This document shows positions 21,682-34,800 of a stretch of DNA of 39,326 nucleotides, in pieces. A program made the position numbers and the translations under genes. The notes beneath the pieces were generated by a model. The model did no database searches and was not told the origin of the DNA. It saw only the letters and a list, made by a program, of their open reading frames with translations. The first letter of the stretch is position 1; each line of letters opens with the position of its first letter. Source of the DNA: Diplocarpon mali (lineage: Eukaryota > Ascomycota > Leotiomycetes > Helotiales > Drepanopezizaceae); the NCBI GenBank assembly GCA_024741835.1, contig JAENRP010000337.1:8111-47436 (forward strand), given 5' to 3'.

Positions 21682-22128
21682 TTCAGCTGTTGTGTTCCAT
21701 TCCGAAGGATCCGAGTAGGGCAGTCAATAATGATTTGGCTGCTTGAGGATGCCTTAGGTAGAAGGGTATGTTCACTGTTCTTGCCGATTGTTGGCAAGAG
21801 GAACTACAAAGTTTCTGGGGCTAGTATTGTTGTTGAGCGCGACAAGACAACTGAAGACGTTACTAATATAGGTGATCAGCCTGTTAAGAAAATCAGGGGC
21901 AGCTTTGTTTGGTAGATGTTTGTAAATCATTTCGGAGCATCTTATGCATAAATCCGTTTTTGCAGGGGTGTGCTAGGCTTGGCGGCAGAGCCGCACCTTC
22001 TTGTTGCTGTACAGACTTCAACTTTTATCACAACTCCACCACCGCCCTCACCTTGCATTCCAACTTATGTTATATATTATTATGCGCAGTCGCCGCGCCC
22101 GAGCCTGAGTGTTTGAAAAACCATTACA
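21682..22128. promoter_or_regulatory. Shared divergent promoter region (kinase / Syp1)
   Basis: 447 bp separate the start codons of two oppositely transcribed genes. Both transcription starts must lie within or beside it. A TATATATTAT stretch lies ~60 bp before the Syp1 ATG. A short open frame on + (21730-21915) has no recognisable domain and is probably chance. Confidence 0.6.
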
Positions 22129-24983
22129 ATGGACGCCTTGTCGCGCCATGAGTATCCTGCGATACTGGTAAGTCTATCCATCTCGAGTCCTCGGTGCCAC
22201 TGTTAATGGAATTCTAGGCGCGCTTGACCCCGCGAGGCGTTTCGGCAAAACTCAATGAGCGCGTAAAGAGGATTGGAAAGGTCAATTCAGAGATTGCAGA
22301 TTGGCTCCAGGTAGGACAGATGTAGGGGGAGCTCCAGTGGGCAATATATTCATACCAATGCAGGAACGCCGGAAGGTTGAAGAAACATACATCGCAGGGC
22401 TACGGAAGCTTTCAAATAGGCCGCTAGCAGAAGTCGGGCAAGATCTAGGGTGTGTTCGTCGAAATGAGGTTCTGGATGCAAGCTGACATTTGACAGAGTA
22501 TTTGACACTGCATGGAAGAAGATTATTTCTTCGACAGAGGAAATCGCGAAATCGCATAGCCACCTCGCAGAACGTATAAACAATGACATAGAGCTGTCGC
22601 TGCGAAATTATGCAATACACAACAAGGAAATGTCAACAATGCCTAATTTACAAGGGAACTTGGCTGGTATGGCGAAGGAATTAGAAGACGCCCAAAGCAA
22701 GTCTGACAAGTTGAATCTCAAGGGAGGGAAGGCCAGCGCCCAGAAAGTCGAGGCTGCCACTACACGACTTCAGGCAGCCTCTTCGCAATGGGATAGCCAA
22801 GCGCCATTCATTCTGGAGACTCTGCAATCTATTGATGAGAGCCGGCTGAACCATTTGCGGGATATCCTTACCCAGTATGAAACACTTGAAATGGACAACC
22901 TCAATAGATGCCAAAAAAATGCAGAGAGTGCGCTGGGTCTTTTGGTAGAGGTTGACACATCAATTGAAATCCAGCATTGGTCACAAGCTGCAGTTGCTGG
23001 ACGGCCATTGATTGAGAGAAGATCAACAAGGCAATCATCTATGGCGGGGAGCACTAGCGCAGGGCATGTCCATATACCTCCGCCTGCAGCCCCTGCTTCC
23101 ACACATACAGACGACCAGAGCGAGCATTCTGGAAAACAGGAACAAGGTAAGGATCAACGCTTTCCTCTCAATTATCTGATATATTCCACTTTCATATGGT
23201 TGTGGAACATAGAACTGACTTAAGTCTAGAGTCAAAGTTGATGAGTCGTTTTGGTACAATGCTTGGCCGGCGCCGGCAAAGTATCCACGGTGGATTCGCA
23301 CGTGCCCCTTCACCCACTAAAGGTTTTATGCCATTCAGTGGTCGGAATACAGCAAGCAGGGACGGAAGACCGAGTCCATCCCCAAAAGTCTCGACCAATA
23401 ACCTACGAGAAACGCTAACTGACAACCGTCTCTCGTCTCTCGCTGAATCTCCTCAGCATAGTCCTACTTCGCAGATTAATGGTAATTCCACTGGCAGAAA
23501 TGCTAATACAAACTCTCGTATTATTGCAGGCAACCTTGACGGACCTTCTTCAAATGCGCCCAACGGCTCTACGTCTTCAAACTTGCCAGATATATCAAAC
23601 ATTCACCCACCTCCTGGTTCTCCTCCAGCACATGCCAAGGAAAGTGTGGAACGAGACTCTGAAGGATTTTCCGTACCTGCGCCCATGAACAACCCAATAT
23701 CGCAAGCACTGCAAGATGCTGCTTCCGAGAGCGAACAACAGCAATACAAACTTGACATTCGGCCCGAGCCTATACCGGAGCAAGATGCAGATGCACAAGC
23801 TGCTCTGACCAATGTTGCCAACACTCTAAAATCTGCGACAACACCAAACCGTAAAGCAGGCACAGTGAGGGGCCGACGAGATGTTCGAAACACCGTCTTT
23901 GCGCCTTCAAGCTCTCTTGACGTTGCCAGCCCAGATACTCACCATCCTCCGTCTCCCATTCTTGCACCTGGCCGGGCTGCCGCCCTTGCCGCTTTATCCG
24001 AGAATGCAACTGCTCCAAGTGTTTCAGACACTACGTCAATCCGATCGGGTCATTCCTTGACAAATAATGCCATGGTAAAGCATGGGGAGATTCATGAACC
24101 TGGTTTGCATTCTTCTATAATTGAGATTGTGAGCGTAATTTTCGAGGATGGCGCAGCAAAGTCATCAAAAGTTAGTGGAGAAATCGCCCTAAGCTATAAT
24201 AAAGAGCCTGACGATAACTCTTCTTCAAGTAAGTTCGGATATCACGAGGAGCGCCGCCATGCTAATAGATTTAAAGCCAACGCGACAATCCGTATAAATA
24301 ACTTCCCGAATATGGAAGCCATAGCAGAGAACCGGACTTTCATTCACTCGATTTCCGAGGAAAAGCCGGATGAGTTCACTCTTGACCTCAAACATATTTC
24401 ATCGAAACCCTCCGTCGCTTTCACATACCGAGTCCACATTGACGAGGCGAATATCTCCTCGCAGGGACCGCTTCTTCTGAAGCTATCATGGAAAAAACAG
24501 GGTGACAAACTGGGTGCCGTGATTGAATATGGTCTGAATCCTGCATTTAGCTCTACACCCGTCAAACTAAACAATCTTACCCTTGTTACATTCTACACAG
24601 GAGCGCGGGCCACTGGATGTCAAACCAGACCCAGTGGAACTCACCAGAAGGAGAAGTCTTACATATATTGGCGCCTAGGCGACGTCACTCTCACTCAGGA
24701 CCAGCACAAAGTTGTCTGCAGACTGACTGGCACTGAGGGGGCTATGCCAGAACCTGGACACGCAGAAGCGAAATGGGAGATTAACAAGCACTCGGACTCG
24801 CCACTTGACAGCGGGATCAGCCTCTCGAAACTCGACCCAAGCAAGGGCAAGGGTAAGGAGGAGAATGACGACCCGTTCGCGGATGAGAGCATGGTGACCC
24901 CGGCATTTGTAGACCCGGCAGGGACTTGGAGCCAGCTCAGTATACGTAAGAAGCTGATTAGCGGTAAATACCAAGCGAGATGA
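22129..24983 (+). CDS. SYP1: Syp1-type F-BAR/mu-homology endocytic adaptor
   Basis: Exons 22129-22167, 22218-22310, 22364-22449, 22497-23146 and 23230-24983 give 873 aa; introns are 47-83 nt with GT...AG ends and all join in phase. Residues ~1-260 form an F-BAR (EFC) membrane-curving coiled-coil domain (RLTPRGVSAKLNERVKRI, then the helical segments through ~LDNL-like EMDNLNRCQ). A central Ser/Pro/Asn-rich disordered region with SPTK and SPSPK motifs follows. The C-terminal ~290 residues are a mu-homology domain (from ~570, ASIIE-like SSIIEIVSVIFEDG) that binds cargo and early endocytic factors. Yeast Syp1 is of nearly equal length (about 870 aa). It acts at the plasma membrane in early clathrin-mediated endocytosis and septin dynamics. 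The gene looks intact. Confidence 0.93.
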
Positions 24984-25199
24984 TGGATGTATTGGAATGT
25001 GATGCATTGGGCTAGAGGAGTATTTTCCCAGTCTGAGAAAACGGACAGAGGTTGCATGCGGCGGTGGAATGACGAAGACTGTATCTCGATAATCTGTACA
25101 GCACGATACACGTTTCTGTCGAAAAGAACTCTTTTGCTACCCGCGACGGTTTTTTGGGGCCAGCAGCCCTCAATCATCAACCGCATTCTGTCCCAAGCG

Positions 25200-25534
25200 A
25201 TGCGTCTAAGATGCCCAAACCGCTGTCATACCAAGCTTTGCAGCCAAAAGCCCGTTTTAGCGTATGTTCTGGCCGGCCCTTTCTTACTTCCCTCTAACTA
25301 TTGATACTCATTCCAGGACTCCGTCTACCTGGTATCTTACTTTCCCTCTCGCCTCTAGTGTTTTCTATGTGGCCATTATTTATCTGCCTGTAAGAATTTG
25401 ATGCAATCCACGTCCCTCTTCTTTTCGTTCAATAGTTCATTAAATTCCTAGACTAGCAGCTGAAGATACATCCAACTCTGCGAACGAGTATGATGAGCAT
25501 GATGAGGATTCTACCAACGATTTTGCCACCATGA
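25200..25534 (+). CDS. Possible small three-exon gene, unidentified
   Basis: Candidate exons 25200-25261, 25317-25389 and 25457-25534 give ~70 aa. Both introns have strong fungal signals: GTATGT with CTAAC and CAG (55 nt), and GTAAGA with TAG (67 nt). Exon 2 encodes a hydrophobic, probably membrane-spanning segment (WYLTFPLASSVFYVAIIYLP) and exon 3 a short Met-rich basic tail ending at TGA. The ATG at 25200 is the one whose phase fits intron 1; another ATG at 25211 gives a more ordinary N-terminus but the wrong phase. I do not recognise the protein. It lies ~220 bp after Syp1. Splice signals, not homology, are the whole case. Confidence 0.35.
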
Positions 25535-27107
25535 ATCTAAGTTGCAGCAGTGGATTGCAGTCGGGATTAGTAAATTAAGTCGAGAATTGAGAGGATGAAA
25601 CCGGTTATGGAGGAAAATGAGAGATATGCGGGGTTCGAGAGCGATGAAATGATGAAATATTTTGTCGCATGGTTGGCAAGAGCGAAACGAGTGGCGGAGA
25701 TGGATTCGAGAGGAATATTGACGGGATGGGAGATGAGGTTGGGGAGGGGTCGAAGGAAAGGGGGTAAGGTCGTGCCACTTGATTGGGCAATCATTTGTAA
25801 TGGCTAGCTGTCTCGGTGCTACAGTGTAAGTCGTCGCTTGACGCTTAACTTAGTAGGATGGAAAAGCTGGTCACTCACATCTCCCGGGGGTAGATTTTTG
25901 ACTTTGGCTTTGAACAGGAAGAAATGAAGCTAGGCGTGCGATTGTGCTTGCCGACCGTCGCGTATTATGATGACCGAGAAGTAAACAGAAGTAAACAGAA
26001 GTAAATTGATCCGTTGGCGTTACAAAGGACACTAGGAGTTTAACTTGACATAGAGCAATATGATATTGTTTGAAGTTGCCATTGTTTTAACAGATATATT
26101 CCATGCTCGGCCTCTTTGATAATCACCGTGATTAAGGATGAACTCCAATATTGCGACTTCTTGAAGCCGCCTTTCGAATCCGGTTAAGCCATGAAGCGAC
26201 TAAGTTCAAGCTTCATTTGCAGCTGGAAGCACGAACGATACAGATATCATAATAGAGCAGTACATTCAACCGTCAATCAGGTACTAATTGGAGGTCGAAA
26301 ATTTCCTCCGCTCCAACAGCCCAATCTTACCATACATGAACAAGTACTTACTCGCGCGTCCTTACCCAATGTATAGAGAACTTCGCGCCTCACCCTCTCT
26401 TTTGCTAGGCCATACACCTCCTACCATTGCGGTATTTGCATTATGAATGCGCCTTAAATTTCGTGCCACTCCAAACACCAGTGGCCCGCAGTCAAGATTG
26501 AATAGAAAGAAATGATCTAGTTAGTGGCTAAAAACTCCACTGTTTTACCTTGATCTTCGACTCCATGGCGGCTTGTATGGCAATCGGTGTTTGCCTGACT
26601 GGAAATCGGAAGAATCTCTAATTCAACATAGACCTACAATACGCGTCCGCCTTCCAGAATTCTGAGCAGCGAGTCACGAGGCTTCGTGGCTCTTTAAGAC
26701 GGCGTTTCGGGTGAGCGATCTGCCACTATTTACTACTCAGGACAAGACCAGAAAAGCAAAGCAATTCCAAGGTGAAACATTATCTATAGGGCGGCATGTG
26801 CTCAAGCATAATTTTCGACTTCCTTCAAAGGCTCGCAAAAGCGACTACGTGTTTTTGAATCTGGTTCCATTAGGCCTATTCAATATGAAATCACAGCAAG
26901 AAGGCAAGATATCAATATCTGAGTCTCCTCTGATGCCGACTATAACATGAAAAGACAGTCACAAGACGCATACTGTGTATGTGTCTACTGGGAAGTTTCA
27001 CATCACATATGATTCGCAAAGAGCGTTTCAGAACTCGGCAACTGCGTCAAATTAGACGTGAACGAGAAGCATGAAATGGAAGCTGTGTGCTTTATCACGT
27101 GACTTAT
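25535..27107. other. Intergenic, left flank of the retrotransposon block
   Basis: AT-rich with short open frames only (e.g. + 25595-25807, + 26711-26950), none recognisable. A small tandem of ~10 bp (GTAAACAGAA, three copies) lies at ~25981-26007. It ends at the proposed left end of the copia element. Confidence 0.5.
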
Positions 27108-27420
27108 TGTTAGAAATATACAAGGTACGGAGATTACCGCACGGAGAGGAGGCTAAGGCTTGGTAAGCCTACGTAAGCCTACCTTGTATATATACTACTT
27201 TAGCTCTCTAGAACTAGAATCTACACCTTTTGATTCTATTATAGTAGCAATTCCTAGAATCGATTAACTCAATCAATCTCTCCAATCTTAAACCTACTTC
27301 TTAGCAAAACACAACTACACAATACCTCTTCATATACCCCTACATATACACACCTTCTCCCCCTTTTTTACCCCTATTTTTTCACCCCTTTTTTTTTTCA
27401 ACAACCCTAACTCAATAAAA
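27108..27420 (+). repeat. Probable 5' LTR plus leader of the copia element
   Basis: Starts with TGTTAG, the 5'-TG expected of an LTR, and holds a TATA-like segment at ~27183-27193. Pyrimidine-rich leader DNA follows (CTTCTCC, then T-runs) up to the gag ATG at 27421. The LTR/leader border is not resolved: candidate CA ends occur (e.g. ~27250) but no tRNA primer-binding site is obvious and the right LTR is outside the window. Confidence 0.45.
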
Positions 27421-29877
27421 ATGACTAAGAAGACCACTAAGAACAACGACGCTGAGATCAAGCTTGATTGGTCTAACTACTAGGAATGGGAACCAGCTAC
27501 CATTCAAAACTTGGCCATAAATGGCTATCTCCAATAGGCCATCGGCCCTGTTCCTCCGAAATCTGCCAAATCTGAAGGTAAATGGGAAAAGAAGAACTAG
27601 GAGGCTATAGCTACTATAGCTAAAGGCCTTACCCCTAGCCTTAATAGAAAGTATCGCACCCAGATCATAGTCGACGATGCTCACGCTCTTTAGAACGCTC
27701 TCAAAGCAAGAGAGAGCAAACTTGTCGAGAACTCTGAAACTCATATAAACTTGATCAAACAGTTCAATAAGGCCAAGTATATTCCCTACTTTAAGTCGTT
27801 CAAAGACTATATCCTGCGACTCAAGAGTATTCAAGCTCTCCTCCAAGGCTATAGCAACCCTCCTAACAACACCCAAATGAAAAAGCAATTGCTTAACAGT
27901 CTCCCAACAGTTGGAATATAGAGTTTAATCATAATCAACCTCAAAACCTCTCCTACAACCTTGCAAGAGACAATCGTCGCAATTCAAGAGTACGAAGTGA
28001 TATACAAACAAGAGCTAAAGGTGGCGCCTATATCTACACAGATAGCTGCGTTAATCGCTAAGGCCTACCTCGCAGGAGGAGGAGGCCGCGGCAGAGACAG
28101 AGGCAGAGGCAGATACAGAGGCAGAGGTAATAGAGGAAGAGGAGGAATACAACAAGGAGGAATACAGAAGGGAGAAAGAGGAGGGAAATGTTATAATTGC
28201 GGCAAAACTGGCCATTAGAAAGCAGAGTGCTAGACGAAGAAGAGAGGAGGAGATAAAGCCAGAGCTCAGATAGCTAAAGACAATACAACCTTATCTATCT
28301 ACTCTTATTCCTTAAAACGTGAAGTTGCCTTAACAACAGAAGCTATCGAGACAGCTCTAAGCTCAGAGGCAGATCAGCCTTCTTAGAAAGTAGACTCTAG
28401 CGCTATAAGACACTTCTCTGGTGTATAGGACGATTTTATTAAAATCAGGAAGTGGAACAACCTAAAGCAAGTCAGAATAGCAAACGGCGCGCTCTTAGAA
28501 GCAATTGGCTATAGAGACTGTATTATTAATGATAAACTGACGCTATATAACGTATAGTACGTTCTATCATTTGGCAATACTCGACTTATATCGGTCTCGA
28601 AGCTCGGCGACGATAATATTACTATGATCTTTAGTAAAGAAGAGGCAAAAGGGTATCAAGGCGACGATATAGTATTTACTACACTACAGCTTAGTAAATT
28701 ATTTACTTTATCTCGATCGCATACTGCTATTGCAACTGAAGCAGATAAAAAGGCTATGAATCTTAGCCCTATACAACCTCCAGAACTGATTAATATAGAG
28801 ACGACACCTCAAAACTCGAATAAAACGGATTCAAAGCTCCTCCATAAGAGACTAGGCCACCTTAACTATACTAAGCTAAAGAAGCTAGTCGACGACAACT
28901 ATAGCCTGAGTATAGAAGCTCGAATCGCTTTAAAAGGAGAGAGAAACTGCAAAAGCTGCTTAGCAGGCAGAATAAAGGAGCAATTCAATAAGAAAACAGA
29001 TATAAGAATAGATAAGATCTATAGAAGACTCTACGCCAATATATCAGGAATACTACCGCTATCAATTAGGGGGTATCGCTACTTCCTATTAGTAGTAGAT
29101 AACGCCTGCAGATACTATTAGATAAGGCTACTAAAGAATAAGAGCGCCGACGAGATATAGCTAAAAATCAAAGACTTAAAGAAGCAACTAAAGATAGAGA
29201 ACTCTACTTTAGTAGTATACTAGAGGTCTAATAATAGTATAGGAGAGTTTAGAGGCAGATTCTTACTATAGCTATTAGAAGGAGGTATAACCCTAGAACC
29301 TTCACCTGCTTATAAGCACAGTTTAAATGGCGTCATCGAACGATAGATGTACGAAATTATAAAAATAGCTCGCTCTTGCATATACGACGCCAAAATGAAT
29401 AGCTATATATAGTGCTACGCTATGGAATAGGCCTATAGGCTAAAGAATAGGAGGCCTACGAAGGCTCTACCTTTTAGAGAGCTAAAAGGCCTAACTCCAT
29501 TAGAGGCGTACTCAAAACGTACTAAAGATCTCTTAAAAATCAGAGTATTTAGGTTAAGAGCGTTCCTATTAAACAATAGAGGAAATGGCCCAGGTAAGTT
29601 CGAGTTAAGAACTATAATAGGAGCTTAGATACTCGTAGGTATAACAAGCTCAAAGACGTATAAGCTATTAAACGTCGAGACTCTAAAAGAACTGATATCT
29701 GCTGACGTCAAATTTGACAAATACTCAATATATAATATAAGAGAAGTACAACTGCAGGAAAGACCTCAGAATAAGAGGCTAGCACATAGTACTATAAGCT
29801 CAATAAGACCTATAAGGCCAGTAGATATTACTGAAAGACCTCTTGTACAAGCTACAGAGAGGCCAGTATATAAAACT
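27421..29877 (+). pseudogene. Copia polyprotein, 5' part: gag, protease, integrase
   Basis: The frame starts at ATG 27421. Gag has an RGG-rich segment (~28078-28180) and a zinc knuckle C-x2-C-x4-H-x4-C with Cys/His codons at 28189, 28198, 28213 and 28228. The protease site reads VDSSA at ~28390 where DSGA is usual. The pre-integrase HHCC region (HKRLGHLN...CKSC) is at ~28850-28965. The integrase follows to ~29560; two catalytic Asp positions read Asn (YANISG ~29032 and RSNNSIGEF ~29224), while the Glu remains (NGVIER). There are 18 in-frame stops: 27481, 27535, 27598, 27691, 27919, 28216, 28231, 28384, 28426, 28555, 29119, 29158, 29221, 29269, 29344, 29410, 29428 and 29626. All are TAG. The frame resumes without loss at 37463, after the inserted element. 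Confidence 0.85.
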
Positions 29878-29882
29878 GAGAG
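29878..29882. repeat. Target-site duplication, left copy (GAGAG)
   Basis: The five bases just before the left gypsy LTR are repeated exactly just after the right LTR (37458-37462). Five base pairs is the normal duplication length for Ty3/gypsy integration. Confidence 0.95.
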
Positions 29883-30189
29883 TGTAACGGCTGCACCTCC
29901 ACTTAATGCAATTACCTAGGAGTACGGCGTTTTAAGGTTTCGCAATCTCGATTCGACGCAGGGTTTTCTCGAATCGACCCCGAAGGTGCAAAAGGATATT
30001 CTTGCATAATATCACGTGAACGGGCAACAGAGCTTCTAGCTGCTATGTATATAAGGAAGAAGGGCTCTCCCCTAAGGAGGGTTCTTTAACTTCTTCGTTT
30101 CCTTTGTATTAGACCTATAGAATACGCCTTTTGCACCACTTCTTGCTCCTATACTTAATCTCGCACTTCGGCGGTTCTATATCGTTATA
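29883..30189 (+). repeat. Left LTR of the gypsy element
   Basis: 307 bp, begins TGTAACGG; its end reads GTTATA where the right copy keeps GTTACA, so the terminal CA was mutated here. It aligns to the right LTR without any gap. Sites apparently mutated in this copy lie almost only in its 3' (inner) third. Confidence 0.95.
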
Positions 30190-30497
30190 TTAAATAAAGA
30201 AGTTCATCTCTGCTAAGGACAGCTTTTAATAATATCCCACCCTTTTTAAAAATCGATTCGCAGTTATTTCGACTTTTAATAGAGTTAGGATCCTAGAGAT
30301 CTCTTGGATAAACTGGGAGCTTAAGTGTAGCTCGTTAACTAGTATAATCGAGGAACGCTTTCATTAGCCGGATTTTCTCAACTACTCCTTTTGTAGAAGC
30401 GCTATAGGCAGAAGTTAGAAGAGCACTATGCTACCAGAACCCTTTTTCTATAGAACCCCTTTTTGACCGAATCACTACCGAAACCAAAATCGGTAAA
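30190..30497 (+). other. Leader between left LTR and gag
   Basis: About 300 bp, AT-rich, without an open frame. A primer-binding site should begin within a few bases of 30190 (TTAAATAAAG...), but no standard tRNA 3'-end complement (TGG...) is visible, possibly because of transitions. Confidence 0.5.
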
Positions 30498-31868
30498 ATG
30501 AATTCCCTATTAGCCAGAAGTCAGCAAATACGGAATATACCTAGTTCATTTGAGGAACCAGCTTCCATAGGGAGTACCCCTACCCCAGCCCCTAAGGGCG
30601 GACCTTCCTCCGCTGCCAAGGGCAAGAGACCATAACGCTACAGCCGAGCCAACCGAGATAATCGAGACTTTTTAAACCCGAACGTCTTATAAGGAACAAT
30701 CTTAGGCTTAAAGGAATCCTTATAACGCTAAGATCAATCTAATCGACAACTGCAAAACGAGATTAGCAGGATTGCCTAGGCTATCTTAGGCCTAAAGACC
30801 TTAGCTCATCAAAGCCAAGAGACGGCTCAGCGCGTGTATTAGACTACTGAGCGAGAATCCACCTACCCTTGCCGAAGCGAGACTCAGCCTCCTCTAGAAG
30901 TCGATACGGATACGAAACGGCTAAAAATTCAGCTGATCGAAAAAATCACCCCCTTTAACGATAGGACCTCCTTAACGTATAAGTAGTAGTTAGCTTCAGT
31001 CCGAGACCGATTGCAAGTCAACGCCGACCTGTATCCGAATGAGCGAGCTCGCTGAGCCCTCATTTGGGGATCTACCACAGGATAAGCCTAAACGTACCTC
31101 GAACCCTAGTACCTCTTAGAGACTAATCCCTTTCGAAACTATCAAGAAATAGTAGAACTGCTAAGCAGTTACTTTTTGACTGGCCAAGAGGTGGACCTAT
31201 TCCGATCTACTTTCCACCACCTCTATATAAGGGAAGCCGGTTATTCTAGAGAAACTTTTCCTTAGTTTCAGGCCTGATTCTAATCTGCTGCGATCTAAGG
31301 AGAGGTCTTAAGATCTAAGTAGTTCTTCTTTATATAGAACAAGATTACCCCCTAGCTTAAAGCTACCTACGCCCTAGCTAAGGCCTCTTAGGGGAAGGAC
31401 TATACTATTATAGTCAACCAATTGAACGCCTTCGATGCCGAACGCCGAAGCAATCAACTTCTCAACCCTTCGACTGGAAGCAAGGCGACCCTGGTATTAT
31501 ACCGGAAGACATCCGGTTCGCTCCTTAATAAGGCCGCTCGCGGTCCGAGCGCCGGAAATACCACTCGAGTTTCTAGGCCACCAGCCCCGAAGCCGACTAC
31601 CCCTTTTCGCTAAGACACGCTAGCTAAGGATAGTTCTCCTACTTTACCCCTTAAGCAAGCCACCTACTGGACCTGTGGCAAAACTGGTTACTATAAGACC
31701 GAGTGCCCTTCTATAGGCAAGATCAATGCCTTAGAAGATGCAAAGGAAGCTAATCCGACTTTGGACTCAACTAAGAACAGGGTCGAAATAGAGGAAGATT
31801 AGGAAAACGAAGAGGCCTAGGAAAAGACTCCTACTTAGGCCTGCGAAAGTGCGACTTATCGAAGCTAG
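30498..31868 (+). pseudogene. Gypsy gag remnant with damaged zinc knuckle
   Basis: The frame begins at ATG 30498 and can be followed through many stops (TAA and TAG) to ~31868. The N-terminus has PAPKGG/SAAKGK low complexity, and the middle is capsid-like (LSSYFLTGQEVDLFRSTF). A zinc knuckle near 31662-31704 reads YWTCGKTGYYKTEC: the first Cys and the His have both become Tyr, consistent with TGC-to-TAC and CAC-to-TAC transitions. The next gene, pol, is in the -1 frame relative to gag, so pol expression would have needed a frameshift. Confidence 0.8.
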
Positions 31869-34800
31869 ATCTTAACTCTTTAATAGGAGGGAAGCAATTC
31901 CTAACCTCTTATACTATTAGTATAAATGGACTTAGAGTATTGTTATTAGCTTTAGTAGACACTAGAGCCCTTAGTTACCTATTTTTAAATCATTCCCTTT
32001 CCGTACGTCTTTTGAGAGCGACTGGCTTTAAAATTCTTCCTCTTCCAGCTCCTATTCCTATCTATGGATTTTAGAATACTATTCGCACGCAAGCTACGCA
32101 CTATATGCGCTTTCACTTAACAATTGATAGAAGGCGTATTTACAACTGCCCTTGGGTTATTCTCGACCTAGGCCAGCGCGACGCTATTATTAGAGTCAAA
32201 TGGATACACCGATTTCGACTGAAACTTGATCCGAAGGAAAACCGATTCGTATGGCCTTTATATTACCCCCTATCTCCTTAATTCGCAAAGGAAATTCTTA
32301 TCTGTCTTCCCCTTTCTAAAGGACTTCGGATCCGATCTGATTATTAAGCTGACGTTAATCGTAGAGAATGGGAAATGGCTATAGACGAAGCTCGATAGAT
32401 CAATAGAAGACAGTCTTGCGTTAATTTAGTAGTCCTAGCTAGGCGCGAGATCCCTATTACTATTACTAGGCCTGCGCCCCTGCCTATAACTAAGCTAGAT
32501 CTAGGAAAACAGTCTAATACGAATCGACTATAATCTAACCCTATTCGCAAATGCCCTAAAGCTGCAGTTCCTATTTGCGAAATTAGTGCTAACGCCTTTT
32601 ATTATAATATAAAGCGTAAGGATATAGAGTTCTTTCAAACTAGTATTTATAAAGTGGATAGGATTCTAAAGGAAAGATATAAGCCTGAGAATCCCGATGT
32701 CGAAAAGCTGATTAACGATCGACTCCTAAAATAGTACCGATCTCTAAGATAAGCTTTCTTAAAAAGGGATGCGGATACCCTCCCTCCCTATCGGTACTAC
32801 AATTATAAGATATAGCTAAAAGGGCCCTTGCCTAACGCCTATTCGCCCCTCTACTATCAATCTACTAAGGAGCTTAAGGTTATAAAGGAGTACTTACTTA
32901 AGAATTTAGACAAAGGCTTTATTAAGATAAGTACTAGCCCCTTTGCTTCGCTAGTGCTATTTATAAAGAAGGCCGACAGTAGCCTCCGATTTTGCATAGA
33001 CTATCGGAAGCTAAATGTACTAACTCGGAAAGACGCTTACCCGATTCCGAGGATAGACGAGCTATTAGGGCGAGTATCTAAAGCCAAGATTTTCACGAAA
33101 CTGGATATTCGGGCCGCTTTCAATCGGATACGAATGGACCCCGAATTAGAGGAATACACCACCTTTCGAATAAGGTACGGATCCTACAAATGCAAGGTTC
33201 TCCCATTCGGCCTCTATAACGGACCTAGTACTTACTAGCAGTATATGAATAACGTTCTTTTAGATTACTTAAATGATTTTTATATAGCGTATTTAGATGA
33301 TATTTTGATTTACTTAAAGAACGTTAAGGAGCACTAGGGTTATATCGAAAAGGTACTAAAACGACTCTTAAAGGCTGGCCTTTAAGCAGATATTAAGAAG
33401 TGCGAGTTCCATATTACTCGAACTTGATATCTCGAATACGTTCTAACGACAACCGGGATCGAACTAGACCTTAAAAAGGTCGAACTGCTGCGCAACTAGA
33501 GGTACTTGAAAACTGTTACTAAAGTGAAGTCCTACCTAGGATTTTGCGGGTTCTATTAATAATTCATTTGCAACTTCAGGCTAATCGCCAAACCCCTCTC
33601 GGTTCTGACCCGACCGACAGTGCCTTGGAATTAGACAGAAGAGTGCCGAATCGCTTTTAAAGAGCTTCGCAAGCAGCTACTCTCGATTTAGCGAATTTAC
33701 CATTTTGACCCCGACTTGCCTATAAAGCTGGAAACTGATGCTTCTGACGGCGTCGTCGCCGGAGTACTTTCTTAATAACACTCTAATAAGCAATAGTACC
33801 CAATTAGCTTCTATTTGCATATACTCTCTAGCTACGAACCTAATTAGGAAATATACGATAAGGAACTCTTTGCTATTATTGAATCCTGCTACAAATGGAG
33901 ACCTGAGCTTATATCACTTAAGGAGCGAGTTGATATTTACTTAGATCACTGCTCCCTTAAGTACTTTATAACTACTAAGGTTCTGACCGCGAAATAGTGC
34001 TAATAGATAGAATTCCTATCTGACTTCAATTTTCGAATCGTATATACTCCTAGTAAAGACAACCAGAAGGCCGATATTCTTAGCCGCTAAGAGTAGGATG
34101 TGCTGGTTTATAAGTAAGCGAAGCTAGATAGCCGATCCTGGGTTCTGATTTCCCTAGCCTAGTTGGACCCCCGAATCAATACCGAACTAGCTGAAAAATT
34201 TCTCGCCGAATCTGCCGAAGGCACCCTCGCCCTAATGTCAACCGATACTCCCGATTCGACTCTGAATCGACCTGAGGATTCCTTTGATTTGATTAAGAAG
34301 CTTTATTAAGACAATTGCGAATCCTTTTAAGAGATTCGCGCCGACCTCCTTAAGAACTACTCTTTAAAAGACAGATTGCTTTACTTTAAGGAGCGTCTTT
34401 GCGTACACCGTAATACTCCCTTATGCACTTGTCTAATTTAAGAAGCTTATAACCAACCTTTAAGCGCGCACCCTAATAGCTTGAAGACCTACCAGCTACT
34501 CGCTTTTAAGTACTATTGGGTCGGGATGGGTTCGGATTGTAAAAGATTTGTCGCAAACTGCAGACCTTATCAATTTTCGCACTCGAAGACAACTAAGCAA
34601 TAAGGCCTCCTATAGCCCCTTCCTATTCCTAATTATCCTATGCAGCACTTATATATGGATTTTAAGGATTTCCCTTCTAATAAGCACGGTTTTGATCGAA
34701 TCCTGGTTTTTATAGACCGACTTAGTAAGAGCGCTATTACAATTCCTTATTAAAAAGATATCGACGCTTGAGGAACTGCCCGATTATTCGTTTAATAGAT

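Noticed and set aside
25981..26007. Three copies of a 10-bp unit as a CRISPR-like or functional array
   Set aside because: Too short, no spacers, eukaryotic context; a minor tandem repeat.
33738..33944. 68-codon + frame inside gypsy pol
   Set aside because: Out of frame with the RNase H translation; a shadow frame.
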